Assembly: GCF_014850975.1 (NCBI RefSeq)
Contig: NZ_JACXST010000002.1
Span: forward strand, 434,001 to 498,000
DNA from: Methylomonas fluvii
GTDB taxonomy: Bacteria; Pseudomonadota; Gammaproteobacteria; Methylococcales; Methylomonadaceae
Length of the DNA: 64,000 nucleotides
Direction: 5' to 3'
The stretch's first letter is position 1. The number at the start of each line of letters is the position of its first letter. The notes beneath the pieces were generated by a model. The model had not been told where the DNA came from. It worked only from the letters and a program-made list of their open reading frames with translations, and did not search any database. The translations under genes and the position numbers were made by a program. Positions 34,871-45,251 of this stretch are shown piece after piece.

Positions 34871-37800
34871 ATGAACATAATACGCATTCTGCTTATTCTG
34901 TTATTAAGCAATTTACCGACAGCAGGCAGGGCATTGACGCTCGCCCAGAGTCCTCTGTTCATTGCGTCCACAGAGCCTAGGGTTATGCTGCTGCTATCCA
35001 GAGACCACGAATTATCGAAAAAGGCATATACCGACTATACAGATCTAAATAACGATGGATTGCTTGACACTAGTTATAACGACTCAGTTTCATACTACGG
35101 CTATTTCGATGCCAATAAATGTTACACATATATAACCGTAAATAACCGGTTTGAACCAACAACAACCGTAATTACTGGCACGCATCAGTGCAACGGAAGT
35201 ACCTGGAGTGGCAACTTTCTAAACTGGGCCACCATGACACGATTAGACGTGGTCCGTAAAGTATTATATGGCGGTTTTCGATCCACCGATAATACCGGAA
35301 CATCATTAGGCAGCACAGTACTTGAAAGAGCCTTCCTGCCACCCGATGTACACGCATTTGCTAAGGTCTACGCCCCAAATGGCACAACCGGCAATGGAAC
35401 CGCAGTGAATCTATATACCCCATATTCTTCGGACTCAGGGATTACTCTATGTAATGTAACCGACATGGCGGCTGGTGTTCAAACTGGTTCTATAAATACC
35501 ATAAACGGTGTAGGCACCTCTCCAGCTCCATTAATAAAAGTTGCCGCCGGCGGTTGGCCGCAGTGGGCAATGACGGAGATTTTGCAGTGTCAATGGAAAG
35601 AACAAACAGTCGAACCTTCACCTCGCCCCAGCACCGCAACTCATAGATTGACTGGCTCTAGCGACTTAACAGCGCGTGTTGCGGTTTGTGTTCCGGGCAT
35701 GTTAGAGGATCAATGTAAGTCATATTTTACGCGCGCTAGCACACCGGTAGAATCTGTTAAGCCCACAGGTCTACTTCAAAAATATGGCGACGTAGATGCG
35801 GAACGCAGAACCCGTTTTGGCCTAATAACAGGAAGTTACAAAAAAAATACTTCAGGTGGGGTATTGCGGAAAAATATTAGACTATTGACGAATAACGCCA
35901 ATACTTCTTTGACTAGCAGCGCGGTATGCGGTGATAACAATTCTGAGGATGAAATTGACGTTTGCACGGGTCAGTTCATAAATCAAGATGCTGCTGATAA
36001 CGGCATTGTCGATACGCTCAACCGTATTCATATTGCGGGCTACAAAACGCCTACTGCCGGATCAATCACGAGCACTCAAGTATGCTCTAGTGGATACAAC
36101 AACAGCGCTCCGTTTGCATGTAACGCAGGCAGCTCAACAGGTGGCTTACTCTCAGGCACTAACGGTACTTGCGTTGACTGGGGCAACCCGTTGTCTGAGA
36201 TGTATCACGAAGCTCTACGATATTTTGCTGGCAAAACATCAGCTTCCACAGCATATGCTACCGATGATAGTTCGTCCACAGCAGTGATTGCGGGACTTGG
36301 GCAAGCCACATGGGATGCTAGCTCTGATCCATTACCGTCAACTGAATGGTGCGCTTTGTCTAACGTTATTGTGCTATCTACGGGTTTGACGTCTCTGGAT
36401 AACGCCACAATTACCACCGACATTTCAGGACTGGATCCTGCCAATCTGACCAACGCAGTCGGCACAGACGAAGGGGTCGATGGCACGGCACAATTTCTGA
36501 TAGGCTACAAAGGAAGTGCTTCATCGCCAACTTCTCTGGACTATTTGTGTACAGCCAAAACTTTACCCAACTTGTCATCGGCCAGTGGGATTTGTCCGGA
36601 ATTGCCACATATGAGGGGGGGATACCTAATAACCGGCCTTGCCAGATCCAACCGTTCCCTTGATCTCCGTCCGGGATATGCTACCAATAGAACTAACCGA
36701 TGGACGGGAATTAATTCTGACTGGGTAGCTCGGCAACCAATAGGCACCTATACAGTCGGTTTAGCCGAAAACTTGCCAAGCTTCGAAATTTCCGTTGATT
36801 CTGGCAAAATCAACTTGGTCCCTGCTTGCCGATCCAACGGTTCAACTACCTGCAGTATGACCGATTTACGCGTAGAGAATTATTCCCCGACCGCTGCCAG
36901 TTTCCTTGTGTCCTGGGAAGATGGTTCTGCAGGTAGCGACTACGACATGGATACTATAGGACGCATACAATACTGTGTAGGTAGCGCTTGTTCACCAACA
37001 GTCCCCTCTAACCAAATTAAAGTCACCGTATCCTTGGCTCAGTCTGCGACTGGTTCCGGCATGGAACTGGGTTACACCATTTCAGGGTCAAGTACTGATG
37101 GAACCACTTTCCCCATTAAAATACCAGGAACCGCAACCTGCGACCCCTCTACAGGGACTGGGGCAAACGCCAATTTTTTTAGCCTACTTACCACACCATT
37201 CTCTTCTCGTCCTGCTACTGCATATTTAACTTGGTCAACATGCCCAGCGCCATTTGACACAACGAAACTTCCTAGCGGAATTGTCACTGCCACAGGCTGT
37301 CCTAGTGGCAGTAATTGTGGCTGCCCAAAAGCTACAATTTACACACATACAAGTACCCCAGCGGCTGGTTTACTAAAAAACCCTCTCTGGTATTCGGCAA
37401 AATATGGAGCGCCGCTAAGTTCTTGGGACTTGCATAATAATATCACTCAGGCTTTGACTCCTGATGGTGAGCCAGATAATTTCTTCGATGTGCGAAATCC
37501 AGCTACGCTTTACAACTCTTTGGCAACTGTTTTTGACAGAGCCTCTCAACCGGACGCGTCAGCCGCATCTGTTGCGACCAACTCCACCAGCCTACAGATC
37601 GAAAGTAGAGTATTCCAAGCCAAATTTTCCAGTGCAGATTGGAGCGGGCAATTATTGTCTTACCGGATCAATACCAGTGGTACGCTTAGTACTACCGCCG
37701 AATGGGATGCAGGAACAATTATCAACTCTCAAGACCCTTTTACTGGAAGAACTATTATCACCAAAGGCGCAAGTGATGGTGTCGCGTTTACTTATGCTAA

Positions 37801-39703
37801 TCTTACCGGACCCTCGACAACTGTAGGAACCGAGCAAAATTACCTCGACAAAAACTACACTGGCATTACAGTTGATAATTGCGGCCTTGAGCGGGTGGAT
37901 TATTTGCGTGGCGATGCTACCAACGAGGGAGAAACTGGTACTTTGACCTGCGCATCTACCTCTTCAATCAGCAAGTTTCGCCCGCGCGATACCAGTAAAT
38001 TAGGAGATTTTATTAATTCTAACCCCTGGTACGTAGGACCGCCGGCAGCAGGCTATTCAGATATCCTCCACCCAGGCTATAGTGCATTTAGAACTAGCAA
38101 ATTAAACCGTAAACCCATGGTTTACGTAGGTGCAAATGACGGCATGTTACATGCGTTTGACGCATCCTTAGATTTTAGTAGTGTGACGGCAGGTGTTCCA
38201 ACCGCCACATCCGGTAAAGAATTATTAGCTTACATTCCATCAGCTGTATACCCTAATTTGAGTAGACTGACCGCAACGAATTACCGATCTGATCACCGAT
38301 ATTTCGTCGATGGATCACCAATGACCGCAGATGCGGACGTTGGCACAACTTCTACCCCCGATTGGCGGACAGTTCTAATCGGTGGCTTGGGTGCTGGGGG
38401 CAAGGGTTATTACGCGCTCGATATATCCGATCCAAGCAGTTTCAGCGAAGCCGAAACCGCACCGGCAAACACTTTGCTTTGGGAATTCGATGATAACGAC
38501 ATGGGTTACACTTTTAATACTCCACCTACCAGCCTTAGCACTAATCAAGCAAAGCAAATCGTTAAACTGGCAAACGGCAAATGGGCGACTATTTTAGGAA
38601 ATGGTTATAACAGCAGCGCGGGCAAGGCAGTTTTATACGTGTTGTTTATTACAGACGGCATTGATGGTAGTTGGGGTACAACTGATTTCGTCAAAATCAT
38701 TGCCGATAGCCCTACCGCCGCAGATAATGGGCTTTCAACACCAGTGCCAGTCGATACAGACTTCGATGGATACGCCGACACTGTGTACGCTGGCGATATC
38801 AAAGGCAACATGTGGAAGTTCCTTATTGGCCCCAACAGCAGTGACAACACGGTGACCAGCAACACTTCAACTTGGAAAATAGCTTTTTCCAGTGCATCCT
38901 GCGCCAACGCAACGCCAAGCACCTGCACTCCACTATTCAGCGCTATGAACAGTAGCAGCCAAACTCAACCGATCTTTTGGCCTCCTGAAGTAACCTCGCA
39001 TCGTGGCGGACAGCTTGTCATGTTTGGTACCGGCAAGTATTTGGAAACTTCTGATAACACTAGCAACTCGACACAGACCTTCTATGGCATATGGGATAGA
39101 AACAACGGTACGACAACGATAGGCACCCGAACAACTGATTTACTACAGCAAACAATAACCAGCAGTTCAACAACTACGGCGGGAACCTTTCGAGTACCAA
39201 GCACCAACTCAATCAACTGGCGCCCCAGCACCGGCGGCAGTGCGGCAAATTGTTCAGGAGTCTGTACTCCAACGCACATGGGCTGGTACATAGACTTACC
39301 CAGTACTGGAGAACGTGGGACTGGAATCCCAAAATTAATTAATAACGTTATTTTTTTCAACACGTTAATACCTTCGACAGCGGTCTGCGACTCTGGTGGA
39401 ACAGGATGGCTGATGTCATTGGATTATTTAACCGGAGGAAAAGTCACTACACACAGAATATTCGACACTAACGCTAGCGGCACAATCGATAGCAGCGATA
39501 TTGAAGTAGGTGGTTTTCAAATTGGCGCTGTTGTAGGTGGCACAACCTTGATTCAAAATCAATTAACCACCAGCAATATCGGTGTTGGCGTGTCAGCGAA
39601 AACATCAGGAGCTTTAGCCAGTACACTCATTAACTTTGGTACTAGCGGCTCCGGCGCAAGCAGTACTTTGAATCGCTCAAGTTGGCGCGAGCTTTTTCGA
39701 TGA
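34871..39703 (+). CDS. pilY1: PilY1-type pilus tip adhesin
   Basis: This 1610-residue secreted protein is the PilY1/PilC-type tip adhesin and assembly regulator. A signal peptide ends near residue 21. The N-terminal region (PRVMLLLSRDHELSKKAYTD) is the form lacking a canonical von Willebrand MIDAS motif. The C-terminal half forms the PilY1 beta-propeller (KPMVYVGANDGMLHAFDASL), with a calcium loop at D1295-x-D-x-D-G-x-x-D1303, the site known in Pseudomonas. Two further loops are D58-x-N-x-D-G-x-x-D66 and D1532...D1543. A seven-G run lies at 36615-36621. It is 25 bases after pilX. Confidence 0.93.
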   Translation: MNIIRILLILLLSNLPTAGRALTLAQSPLFIASTEPRVMLLLSRDHELSKKAYTDYTDLNNDGLLDTSYNDSVSYYGYFDANKCYTYITVNNRFEPTTTVITGTHQCNGSTWSGNFLNWATMTRLDVVRKVLYGGFRSTDNTGTSLGSTVLERAFLPPDVHAFAKVYAPNGTTGNGTAVNLYTPYSSDSGITLCNVTDMAAGVQTGSINTINGVGTSPAPLIKVAAGGWPQWAMTEILQCQWKEQTVEPSPRPSTATHRLTGSSDLTARVAVCVPGMLEDQCKSYFTRASTPVESVKPTGLLQKYGDVDAERRTRFGLITGSYKKNTSGGVLRKNIRLLTNNANTSLTSSAVCGDNNSEDEIDVCTGQFINQDAADNGIVDTLNRIHIAGYKTPTAGSITSTQVCSSGYNNSAPFACNAGSSTGGLLSGTNGTCVDWGNPLSEMYHEALRYFAGKTSASTAYATDDSSSTAVIAGLGQATWDASSDPLPSTEWCALSNVIVLSTGLTSLDNATITTDISGLDPANLTNAVGTDEGVDGTAQFLIGYKGSASSPTSLDYLCTAKTLPNLSSASGICPELPHMRGGYLITGLARSNRSLDLRPGYATNRTNRWTGINSDWVARQPIGTYTVGLAENLPSFEISVDSGKINLVPACRSNGSTTCSMTDLRVENYSPTAASFLVSWEDGSAGSDYDMDTIGRIQYCVGSACSPTVPSNQIKVTVSLAQSATGSGMELGYTISGSSTDGTTFPIKIPGTATCDPSTGTGANANFFSLLTTPFSSRPATAYLTWSTCPAPFDTTKLPSGIVTATGCPSGSNCGCPKATIYTHTSTPAAGLLKNPLWYSAKYGAPLSSWDLHNNITQALTPDGEPDNFFDVRNPATLYNSLATVFDRASQPDASAASVATNSTSLQIESRVFQAKFSSADWSGQLLSYRINTSGTLSTTAEWDAGTIINSQDPFTGRTIITKGASDGVAFTYANLTGPSTTVGTEQNYLDKNYTGITVDNCGLERVDYLRGDATNEGETGTLTCASTSSISKFRPRDTSKLGDFINSNPWYVGPPAAGYSDILHPGYSAFRTSKLNRKPMVYVGANDGMLHAFDASLDFSSVTAGVPTATSGKELLAYIPSAVYPNLSRLTATNYRSDHRYFVDGSPMTADADVGTTSTPDWRTVLIGGLGAGGKGYYALDISDPSSFSEAETAPANTLLWEFDDNDMGYTFNTPPTSLSTNQAKQIVKLANGKWATILGNGYNSSAGKAVLYVLFITDGIDGSWGTTDFVKIIADSPTAADNGLSTPVPVDTDFDGYADTVYAGDIKGNMWKFLIGPNSSDNTVTSNTSTWKIAFSSASCANATPSTCTPLFSAMNSSSQTQPIFWPPEVTSHRGGQLVMFGTGKYLETSDNTSNSTQTFYGIWDRNNGTTTIGTRTTDLLQQTITSSSTTTAGTFRVPSTNSINWRPSTGGSAANCSGVCTPTHMGWYIDLPSTGERGTGIPKLINNVIFFNTLIPSTAVCDSGGTGWLMSLDYLTGGKVTTHRIFDTNASGTIDSSDIEVGGFQIGAVVGGTTLIQNQLTTSNIGVGVSAKTSGALASTLINFGTSGSGASSTLNRSSWRELFR

Positions 39704-39783
39704 ATAAGCATTACCAATTAAATATCTATGGGGTAAATAAAAACACCCAAATAACTTAATTAAGGCTTTGCAGGAAACCGACT

Positions 39784-40251
39784 ATGAAACAAACACAAAC
39801 TGGAGTTACACTTGTTGAGCTAATGATCGCGGTAGCCATCGTGGGTATTCTGGCTGCAGTAGCTTTACCAAGCTATCAAGACAGCATGCGAAAATCGCGC
39901 AGAACCGATGTAAAAGCAGTTTTGCTTGGATTATCAAATGCTATGGAACGCCGCTTTACTGAGACAAACAGCTATTGTGACGCATCAAGCACTGGTACTG
40001 CAGCAACTGGCTGTGGAACAGCTACCGGCGATACCGGCACACCGTCGATCTACACAATTCCAACGGGAACTGCTGGCTTTTACACTGTAACAATCAGTGC
40101 GGCCAGCTCTAGTAGCTACACCCTAAGTGCCACACCGACCGGAGCTCAGACTGGAAACGGCATACTCGAATTGACGAATACTGGAGTAAGGCGCTGGGAT
40201 AGAAATAATGATGGAGACTTTTTGGATACGAATGAAGCCACTTGGGACTAA
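39784..40251 (+). CDS. pilE: Minor pilin PilE type
   Basis: The prepilin is cleaved at G7/V8 (QTGVTLVELMIAVAIVGIL), with Glu at +5. The 155-residue protein contains a PilE-type core (YQDSMRKSRRTDVKAVLLGL) and a disulfide candidate pair Cys 65 and Cys 77. The C-terminus has the loop D139-x-N-x-D-G...N150 (WDRNNDGDFLDTNE). GGAAA precedes the ATG. It closes the pilin operon and is convergent with queA. Confidence 0.9.
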   Translation: MKQTQTGVTLVELMIAVAIVGILAAVALPSYQDSMRKSRRTDVKAVLLGLSNAMERRFTETNSYCDASSTGTAATGCGTATGDTGTPSIYTIPTGTAGFYTVTISAASSSSYTLSATPTGAQTGNGILELTNTGVRRWDRNNDGDFLDTNEATWD

Positions 40252-40274
40252 TTGTTAATACCGCGTTTCGATAA

Positions 40275-41294
40275 CTAGATCATTAACATCGCATCCCCAT
40301 AGCTAAAAAACCTATACCTTTGCTCAATAGCATGCCGATAAGCATTCATTACCGCTTCATAGCCGGCAAACGCCGAAACCAACATTAATAAAGTCGACTC
40401 CGGCAAATGAAAGTTGGTCAGCAGCGCATCTACAGATTTGAACGAATAACCCGGCGTAATAAATAAATCGGTATCGCCGAATCCAGCCTGCAACACACCA
40501 CTACGTGATGCTGACTCCAACGCTCTTACCGCTGTGGTACCTATAGCCACAACTCTGCCTCCCCTGGCCCTTGCCTGATTAACTGCATCTACACAATCTT
40601 GCGAGATGCTATAAGATTCCTTATGCATCACGTGCTCGGATAAGTTTTCGACGCGTACAGGGCGAAATGTGCCGCTGCCGACATGCAAAGTCACGAAATT
40701 AAGCGCGACTCCTTTTTTTTCTAAGCGATCCATGGTTAGCTGATCGAAATGTAACCCGGCTGTAGGTGCCGCCACGGCCCCCAGTTGCTCGGCAAATACC
40801 GTTTGATAACGATCCAAATCACTCGCTTCGTCAACACGGCTAATATAGGGCGGCAGCGGAATATGCCCCACTTCATCCAATAGCGCCAACACGCCGGCTT
40901 CCGTTTCAAACCGCAACCTGAATAAATCGTTATGTCTACCCATAACCCTGCATACCGCGCCATTCTCCAAGGTCAACAAGGCATCGGTCTTTGGCGACTT
41001 ACTTGCTTTAACATGAGCAAGCGCTGTATGGGCATCCTCGATACGCTCAATCAAGATTTCGACTTTACCGCCGCTTGACTTATGCGCGAACAAGCGAGCA
41101 GGCATGACCTTGGTATTGTTAAAAACCAATAAATCGTTGCTACTTATCATGTCGACAAAATCGGCAAACTGACAGTCTGCAATTGCCGCACTTTGTCTAT
41201 CCAGATGCAGCAATCGACTGGCGCTCCGTTCCGGCAGCGGATACTGGGCAATAAGTTGCTCCGGCAACTGGTAATTGAAGTCGCTCTTTTTCAT
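40275..41294 (-). CDS. queA: S-adenosylmethionine:tRNA ribosyltransferase-isomerase QueA
   Basis: QueA transfers the ribosyl part of S-adenosylmethionine to 7-aminomethyl-7-deazaguanine in tRNA during queuosine synthesis. Family segments are [20 protein letters not shown] at the start, [11 protein letters not shown] and TAGLHFD near residues 74 and 178, and [20 protein letters not shown]. The length of 339 residues is normal. No other queuosine gene is near. The gene is transcribed toward pilE. Confidence 0.96.
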   Translation of the reverse strand: MKKSDFNYQLPEQLIAQYPLPERSASRLLHLDRQSAAIADCQFADFVDMISSNDLLVFNNTKVMPARLFAHKSSGGKVEILIERIEDAHTALAHVKASKSPKTDALLTLENGAVCRVMGRHNDLFRLRFETEAGVLALLDEVGHIPLPPYISRVDEASDLDRYQTVFAEQLGAVAAPTAGLHFDQLTMDRLEKKGVALNFVTLHVGSGTFRPVRVENLSEHVMHKESYSISQDCVDAVNQARARGGRVVAIGTTAVRALESASRSGVLQAGFGDTDLFITPGYSFKSVDALLTNFHLPESTLLMLVSAFAGYEAVMNAYRHAIEQRYRFFSYGDAMLMI

Positions 41295-41443
41295 TCCGAA
41301 TAGTATTTAAATGACTTTTGAACAATCTTGGGGCTTTATCAGCCGCCAGATTCGTAAAGGAGAGTTTATTTGAAGTTTTTTAATACGTTAGATCAGTTTG
41401 TATTGTGAGAAGCATCGATTTTGCAGCCAAATTTTAGCAAAAC

Positions 41444-41686
41444 TTAAACCGGCAAAGCTCTGATTACCAAGACCAGGCTTTTCATACTCTGTTCGCTCGG
41501 CAATTGTTCACCCATCAAGTATCGCATCAGTTCCGTGTCTTCAAGTTCCAACATTTGCAAAAACGTCTGTTGTTCCGTAGTGTCGGCGGAGAGGTAACGA
41601 TTTTCCAAGTACCTGATCAGCATCAAATCAAGCTCAAGGGTACCGCGCCGGCAACGCCAGCGCAGTTTATTGATGTTTTCGTTCAC
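41444..41686 (-). CDS. sdhE: Succinate dehydrogenase flavinylation factor SdhE
   Basis: SdhE (homologue of mitochondrial SDHAF2) promotes covalent FAD attachment to SdhA. The 80-residue protein has the family motif [11 protein letters not shown] (RGxxE region, residues 14-18). It starts with GTG and overlaps the sdhB stop by 4 bases, as the final gene of the gltA-sdh operon. Confidence 0.92.
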   Translation of the reverse strand: MNENINKLRWRCRRGTLELDLMLIRYLENRYLSADTTEQQTFLQMLELEDTELMRYLMGEQLPSEQSMKSLVLVIRALPV

Positions 41687-42465
41687 AGATGGTCGCGTTC
41701 TACCAAGAGCTTCTTGATTTCGGCAATCGCCTTGGCGGGGTTAAGTCCTTTAGGACAAGTATCCGTGCAGTTCATGATGGTGTGACAACGATACAATTTA
41801 AACGATTCATCGAGCTCGTCCAAACGTTCTTTATCGTTTTCATCGCGGCTGTCGGCTAACCAACGGTAGGCTTGTAACAGGATCGCCGGTCCGAGATATT
41901 TGTCGCTGTTCCACCAATAGCTCGGACAACTGGTTGAACAACATGCGCAGAGCACGCATTCGTAAAGACCGTCGAGTTTTGCACGATCTTCCCTACTTTG
42001 CAGGCGTTCGGTTTCGGCAGGCGCCTCTGATTCGTTGATTAACCAGGGTTTTATCGACGTATATTGTTCGAAGAAATGCGTCATATCCGCGACCAAATCC
42101 TTGACCACGGACATATGCGGCAACGGGAATATTTTCACGGTGCCTTTGTAGTCGCTAATCGCTTTGGTGCACGCCAAGGTATTTTTACCGTTGATGTTCA
42201 TCGCACATGAGCCGCAGACGCCTTCGCGACAGGAGCGGCGAAACGTCAGACTGCTGTCGATTTCATTTTTAATTTTGAGAATCGCATCCAGCACCATCGG
42301 TCCGCATTGGTCCATATCGATCTCATAGGTATCGATGCGCGGATTTTCCCCGGAATCCGGATCCCAACGATAAACTTCAAAATTGCGAATGTTGGTAGCG
42401 CCATCGGCTTTAAAAGTTTTACCCTTTTTAATCACCGAGTTTTTGGGCAGTGTAAATTCAACCAT
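41683..42465 (-). CDS. sdhB: Succinate dehydrogenase iron-sulfur subunit
   Basis: SdhB carries electrons from SdhA flavin to the quinone site through three iron-sulfur clusters. The [2Fe-2S] cysteines are in [12 protein letters not shown], and the [4Fe-4S] and [3Fe-4S] ligands in [17 protein letters not shown] and [11 protein letters not shown]. The length of 260 residues is normal. It shares one base with the sdhA stop (TAATG). Confidence 0.97.
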   Translation of the reverse strand: MVEFTLPKNSVIKKGKTFKADGATNIRNFEVYRWDPDSGENPRIDTYEIDMDQCGPMVLDAILKIKNEIDSSLTFRRSCREGVCGSCAMNINGKNTLACTKAISDYKGTVKIFPLPHMSVVKDLVADMTHFFEQYTSIKPWLINESEAPAETERLQSREDRAKLDGLYECVLCACCSTSCPSYWWNSDKYLGPAILLQAYRWLADSRDENDKERLDELDESFKLYRCHTIMNCTDTCPKGLNPAKAIAEIKKLLVERDHL

Positions 42466-44249
42466 TAGTAAACCCTCTCTTTAGGCGCAACGACTTCGAC
42501 TTCGTCGGTGAGCGTATACAGGTGGACGGGGCGGTAATCGATTTTGACTTTGTTGCCTTCCCGCCAGGTCAGAGTGTGCTTCATCCAATTCTTGTCATCG
42601 CGTTTCGGGAAGTCCTCGCGCGCATGACCACCGCGACTTTCTTGACGATTACCGGCGGCAGTAATCGTAACTTGCGCTTGGCCAAGCAAATTATCCAGTT
42701 CCAGAGTTTCAACTAAATCAGTATTCCAGATCAGCGATTTATCACCCACTTTGACATCGTCAAACGATGCGGCAATTTCGCCTATAGCCTTGATACCTTC
42801 GTTTAGCGTGGCCTCAGTTCTGAATACCGCCGCCTTAGACTGCATGGTCGTTTGCATATCCATGCGAATTTCCGCCGTTTTACGGCTGCCGTTGGCATGG
42901 CGGATTTTATCGAAACGAGATAACGCTTGATCCGTAGCGTCTTTTGCCAACTGCTTATGCGGCATACCAGGCTTGATCAGCTCTGTGCAACGAATCGCCG
43001 CCGCCCGACCAAATACCACTAAATCCAACAAGGAGTTGGAACCTAAACGATTAGCGCCATGCACCGAAACGCAGGCCGTTTCGCCGATGGCCATCAAGCC
43101 AGGAACCACATAATCGGGATTACCGTCTTTCAGTGTGACGACTTCGGCCTTGTAATTGGTCGGAATGCCACCCATGTTGTAATGCACGGTCGGCAAAACC
43201 GGAATAGGTTGTTTGGTCGCATCGACACCGGCAAAAATCCTTGCGGTTTCGGTGATGCCGGGCAAGCGTTCATGGATGATAGCCGGATCAAGATGCTCCA
43301 AATGCAAATGCACGTGGTCTTTCTTAGGACCTATCCCGCGTCCTTCGTTAATCTCAACCGTAATCGCCCGACTAACTACGTCGCGAGACGCTAAATCTTT
43401 AGCATGCGGCGCGTATCGGGCCATGAAATGCTCACCTTCGGAGTTGGTCAAATACCCCCCCTCACCGCGCGCGCCTTCGGTCATCAAACAGCCGGAACCA
43501 TAAATACCGGTTGGGTGGAATTGCACGAACTCCATGTCTTGTAAAGGCAAACCGGCTCTCAAGACCATACCGTTGCCGTCGCCGGTAACCGTGTGCGCCG
43601 AGGTGCACGATAAAAAGGTACGACCGTAGCCACCGGTTGCCATTACTGTTTGATGGCCGCGAAACAGATGAATGGAACCGTCATCCAAACACCAAGCCAA
43701 GACACCACGGCACTCACCCTCTTCCATGATCAAATCCAGCGCGATGTACTCGACGAAGAACTCAGCATTGTGCTTCAAAGCCTGTTGATACAAGGTATGT
43801 AAAATGGCATGACCGGTCACGTCAGCAGCCGCACAGGTTCTCTGCGCCTGGCCTTTGCCGTAATGCGTAGACATGCCGCCGAAAGCCCGCTGGTAAATTT
43901 TACCTTCGGCAGTCCTCGAAAATGGCACGCCATAGTGTTCCAGCTCGATGATGGCCGGAATCGCTTCCCGGCACATGTATTCGATGGCATCCTGATCGCC
44001 CAGCCAGTCTGAACCTTTCACCGTGTCGTACATGTGAAAACGCCAGTCATCCTCACCCATATTACCCAGTGCCGCACTAATACCGCCTTGCGCCGCCACG
44101 GTATGGCTGCGGGTAGGAAATACTTTACTGATACAAGCGGTTTTTAGACCTTTTTCCACCATGCCGAAAGTAGCCCGCAAGCCGGCTCCGCCGGCGCCAA
44201 CCACCACGACGTCATGTTGGTGTTCGATGATGTTATATGCTGAGGCCAT
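42465..44249 (-). CDS. sdhA: Succinate dehydrogenase flavoprotein subunit
   Basis: SdhA oxidises succinate to fumarate. The dinucleotide-binding glycine motif [15 protein letters not shown] is at the start, the FAD-binding His in [10 protein letters not shown] near residue 48, and the substrate region and catalytic Arg in [15 protein letters not shown]. The length of 594 residues is normal. It lies 3 bases after sdhD and is the fifth gene of the gltA-first operon. A seven-C run on the + strand (43455-43461) lies within the gene without effect on the frame. Confidence 0.97.
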   Translation of the reverse strand: MASAYNIIEHQHDVVVVGAGGAGLRATFGMVEKGLKTACISKVFPTRSHTVAAQGGISAALGNMGEDDWRFHMYDTVKGSDWLGDQDAIEYMCREAIPAIIELEHYGVPFSRTAEGKIYQRAFGGMSTHYGKGQAQRTCAAADVTGHAILHTLYQQALKHNAEFFVEYIALDLIMEEGECRGVLAWCLDDGSIHLFRGHQTVMATGGYGRTFLSCTSAHTVTGDGNGMVLRAGLPLQDMEFVQFHPTGIYGSGCLMTEGARGEGGYLTNSEGEHFMARYAPHAKDLASRDVVSRAITVEINEGRGIGPKKDHVHLHLEHLDPAIIHERLPGITETARIFAGVDATKQPIPVLPTVHYNMGGIPTNYKAEVVTLKDGNPDYVVPGLMAIGETACVSVHGANRLGSNSLLDLVVFGRAAAIRCTELIKPGMPHKQLAKDATDQALSRFDKIRHANGSRKTAEIRMDMQTTMQSKAAVFRTEATLNEGIKAIGEIAASFDDVKVGDKSLIWNTDLVETLELDNLLGQAQVTITAAGNRQESRGGHAREDFPKRDDKNWMKHTLTWREGNKVKIDYRPVHLYTLTDEVEVVAPKERVY

Positions 44250-44252
44250 GAG

Positions 44253-44633
44253 TTACCTTGCGAAAAAAATGATGATAATCGCGAGTAATGCCGCGACACC
44301 CAAAACTAAAAAAATCAGATTAGTGGCGCGTATCGCCAAGTGTCTGACCGGGATAGTAGACACATAGTCTTCAATCACCACCTGCACTCCCAAAGCAGCG
44401 TGGTAAACCACGGCCACGGTCCAGGCGATAATCGCCAAGGTATTTAGCGGGGAAGATAACCACTCGACTGTATCCGCATACGGCGCGGTCAAGGCTTTAT
44501 TCAGTAACACAATCAACCAGATCGACAACGGCACCAGAGCCACGGCAGTGACGCGTTGGTACCAAAAATGACCGGAGCCGCTGTGTACCGAGAAAAAATC
44601 AGCAGCTTTTTCCAATGTTGCTTTGTAATCCAT
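44253..44633 (-). CDS. sdhD: Succinate dehydrogenase membrane anchor subunit SdhD
   Basis: This 126-residue protein has three hydrophobic helices and is the smaller anchor of complex II. FWYQRVTAVALVPLSIWLIV forms the first helix and VAVVYHAALGVQVVIEDYV the second, where His in YHAALG is the candidate heme b ligand and the Tyr in EDYV the quinone-site residue. It lies 13 bases after sdhC. Confidence 0.93.
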   Translation of the reverse strand: MDYKATLEKAADFFSVHSGSGHFWYQRVTAVALVPLSIWLIVLLNKALTAPYADTVEWLSSPLNTLAIIAWTVAVVYHAALGVQVVIEDYVSTIPVRHLAIRATNLIFLVLGVAALLAIIIIFFAR

Positions 44634-44646
44634 ATCCAGCCCTCTT

Positions 44647-45018
44647 TTAAGAAACCACGAAGGTAATCAATGTCAACGATGCGGAAGCGATCAGCTCGTA
44701 AACCGCATACTTATCCAAGGCCATCCGCTCGAATGTCTTGCAAAAATCCCAAATCAGATGCCGAATGCCATGCACCAGATGAAAAAATAGCGCGTAAATA
44801 AAGCCCCAATACACCAGCTTAAACAACCAGTACGACATAAAGGCCTGCATAGCGCCATACGCACCTTCACCAGCGGCAATGGCGAACAGCAAATAAACGA
44901 ACAACACTAGGCCCATGGAAAGGAACACCCCGGTCATGCGGTGGGTGATTGACACCAAGCCGGTTAAGGGCAATCGATAGACTTGCAGATGGGGCGAAAG
45001 TGGTCTGTTTGCTGACAT
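44647..45018 (-). CDS. sdhC: Succinate dehydrogenase cytochrome b556 subunit SdhC
   Basis: SdhC is the larger membrane anchor. The family start RPLSPHLQVYRLPLTGLVSI and the SITHRMTG motif, with a Ser and Arg of the quinone site, are visible. The heme-binding His is in FHLVHGIRHLIWD near residue 83. Three transmembrane helices fit its 123 residues. It is 38 bases after the SDHAF4-like gene. Confidence 0.95.
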   Translation of the reverse strand: MSANRPLSPHLQVYRLPLTGLVSITHRMTGVFLSMGLVLFVYLLFAIAAGEGAYGAMQAFMSYWLFKLVYWGFIYALFFHLVHGIRHLIWDFCKTFERMALDKYAVYELIASASLTLITFVVS

Positions 45019-45056
45019 GATTTACCCTGTATTTAAAGTTGAAAAAAAATTTGTTA

Positions 45057-45248
45057 TTAAAAATCGACGCAACGGCCTTTGCGCTCCCAATCGCCAAAGC
45101 GAGTAGGCTCCGGCCCTTTCGGGCCATTAATTTCTGTCGGAATGGCAGGATCTTGCTCCGCAGACGGCGTCTTCGCAGATTCTGTCTTAGCGTTCTCAGG
45201 CGGTTCTTGCGTATTAGTTTGTGCCGACTTCATGTCGATTTTCTGCAT
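45057..45248 (-). CDS. SDHAF4-like (DUF1674) succinate dehydrogenase assembly factor
   Basis: The 63-residue protein has a disordered, Pro-, Glu- and Thr-rich N-terminal part and the conserved C-terminal motif PTRFGDWERKGRCVDF of DUF1674, the family of mitochondrial SDHAF4. SDHAF4 binds flavinylated SdhA and helps it join SdhB. The position 3 bases after gltA and directly before sdhC supports that role here. It is easily missed because of its size. Confidence 0.88.
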   Translation of the reverse strand: MQKIDMKSAQTNTQEPPENAKTESAKTPSAEQDPAIPTEINGPKGPEPTRFGDWERKGRCVDF

Positions 45249-45251
45249 AAT

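Noticed and set aside
43455..43461. Seven-C run in sdhA as a phase-variable tract
   Set aside because: The gene is intact, housekeeping and in frame; runs of seven occur elsewhere in the window without effect.
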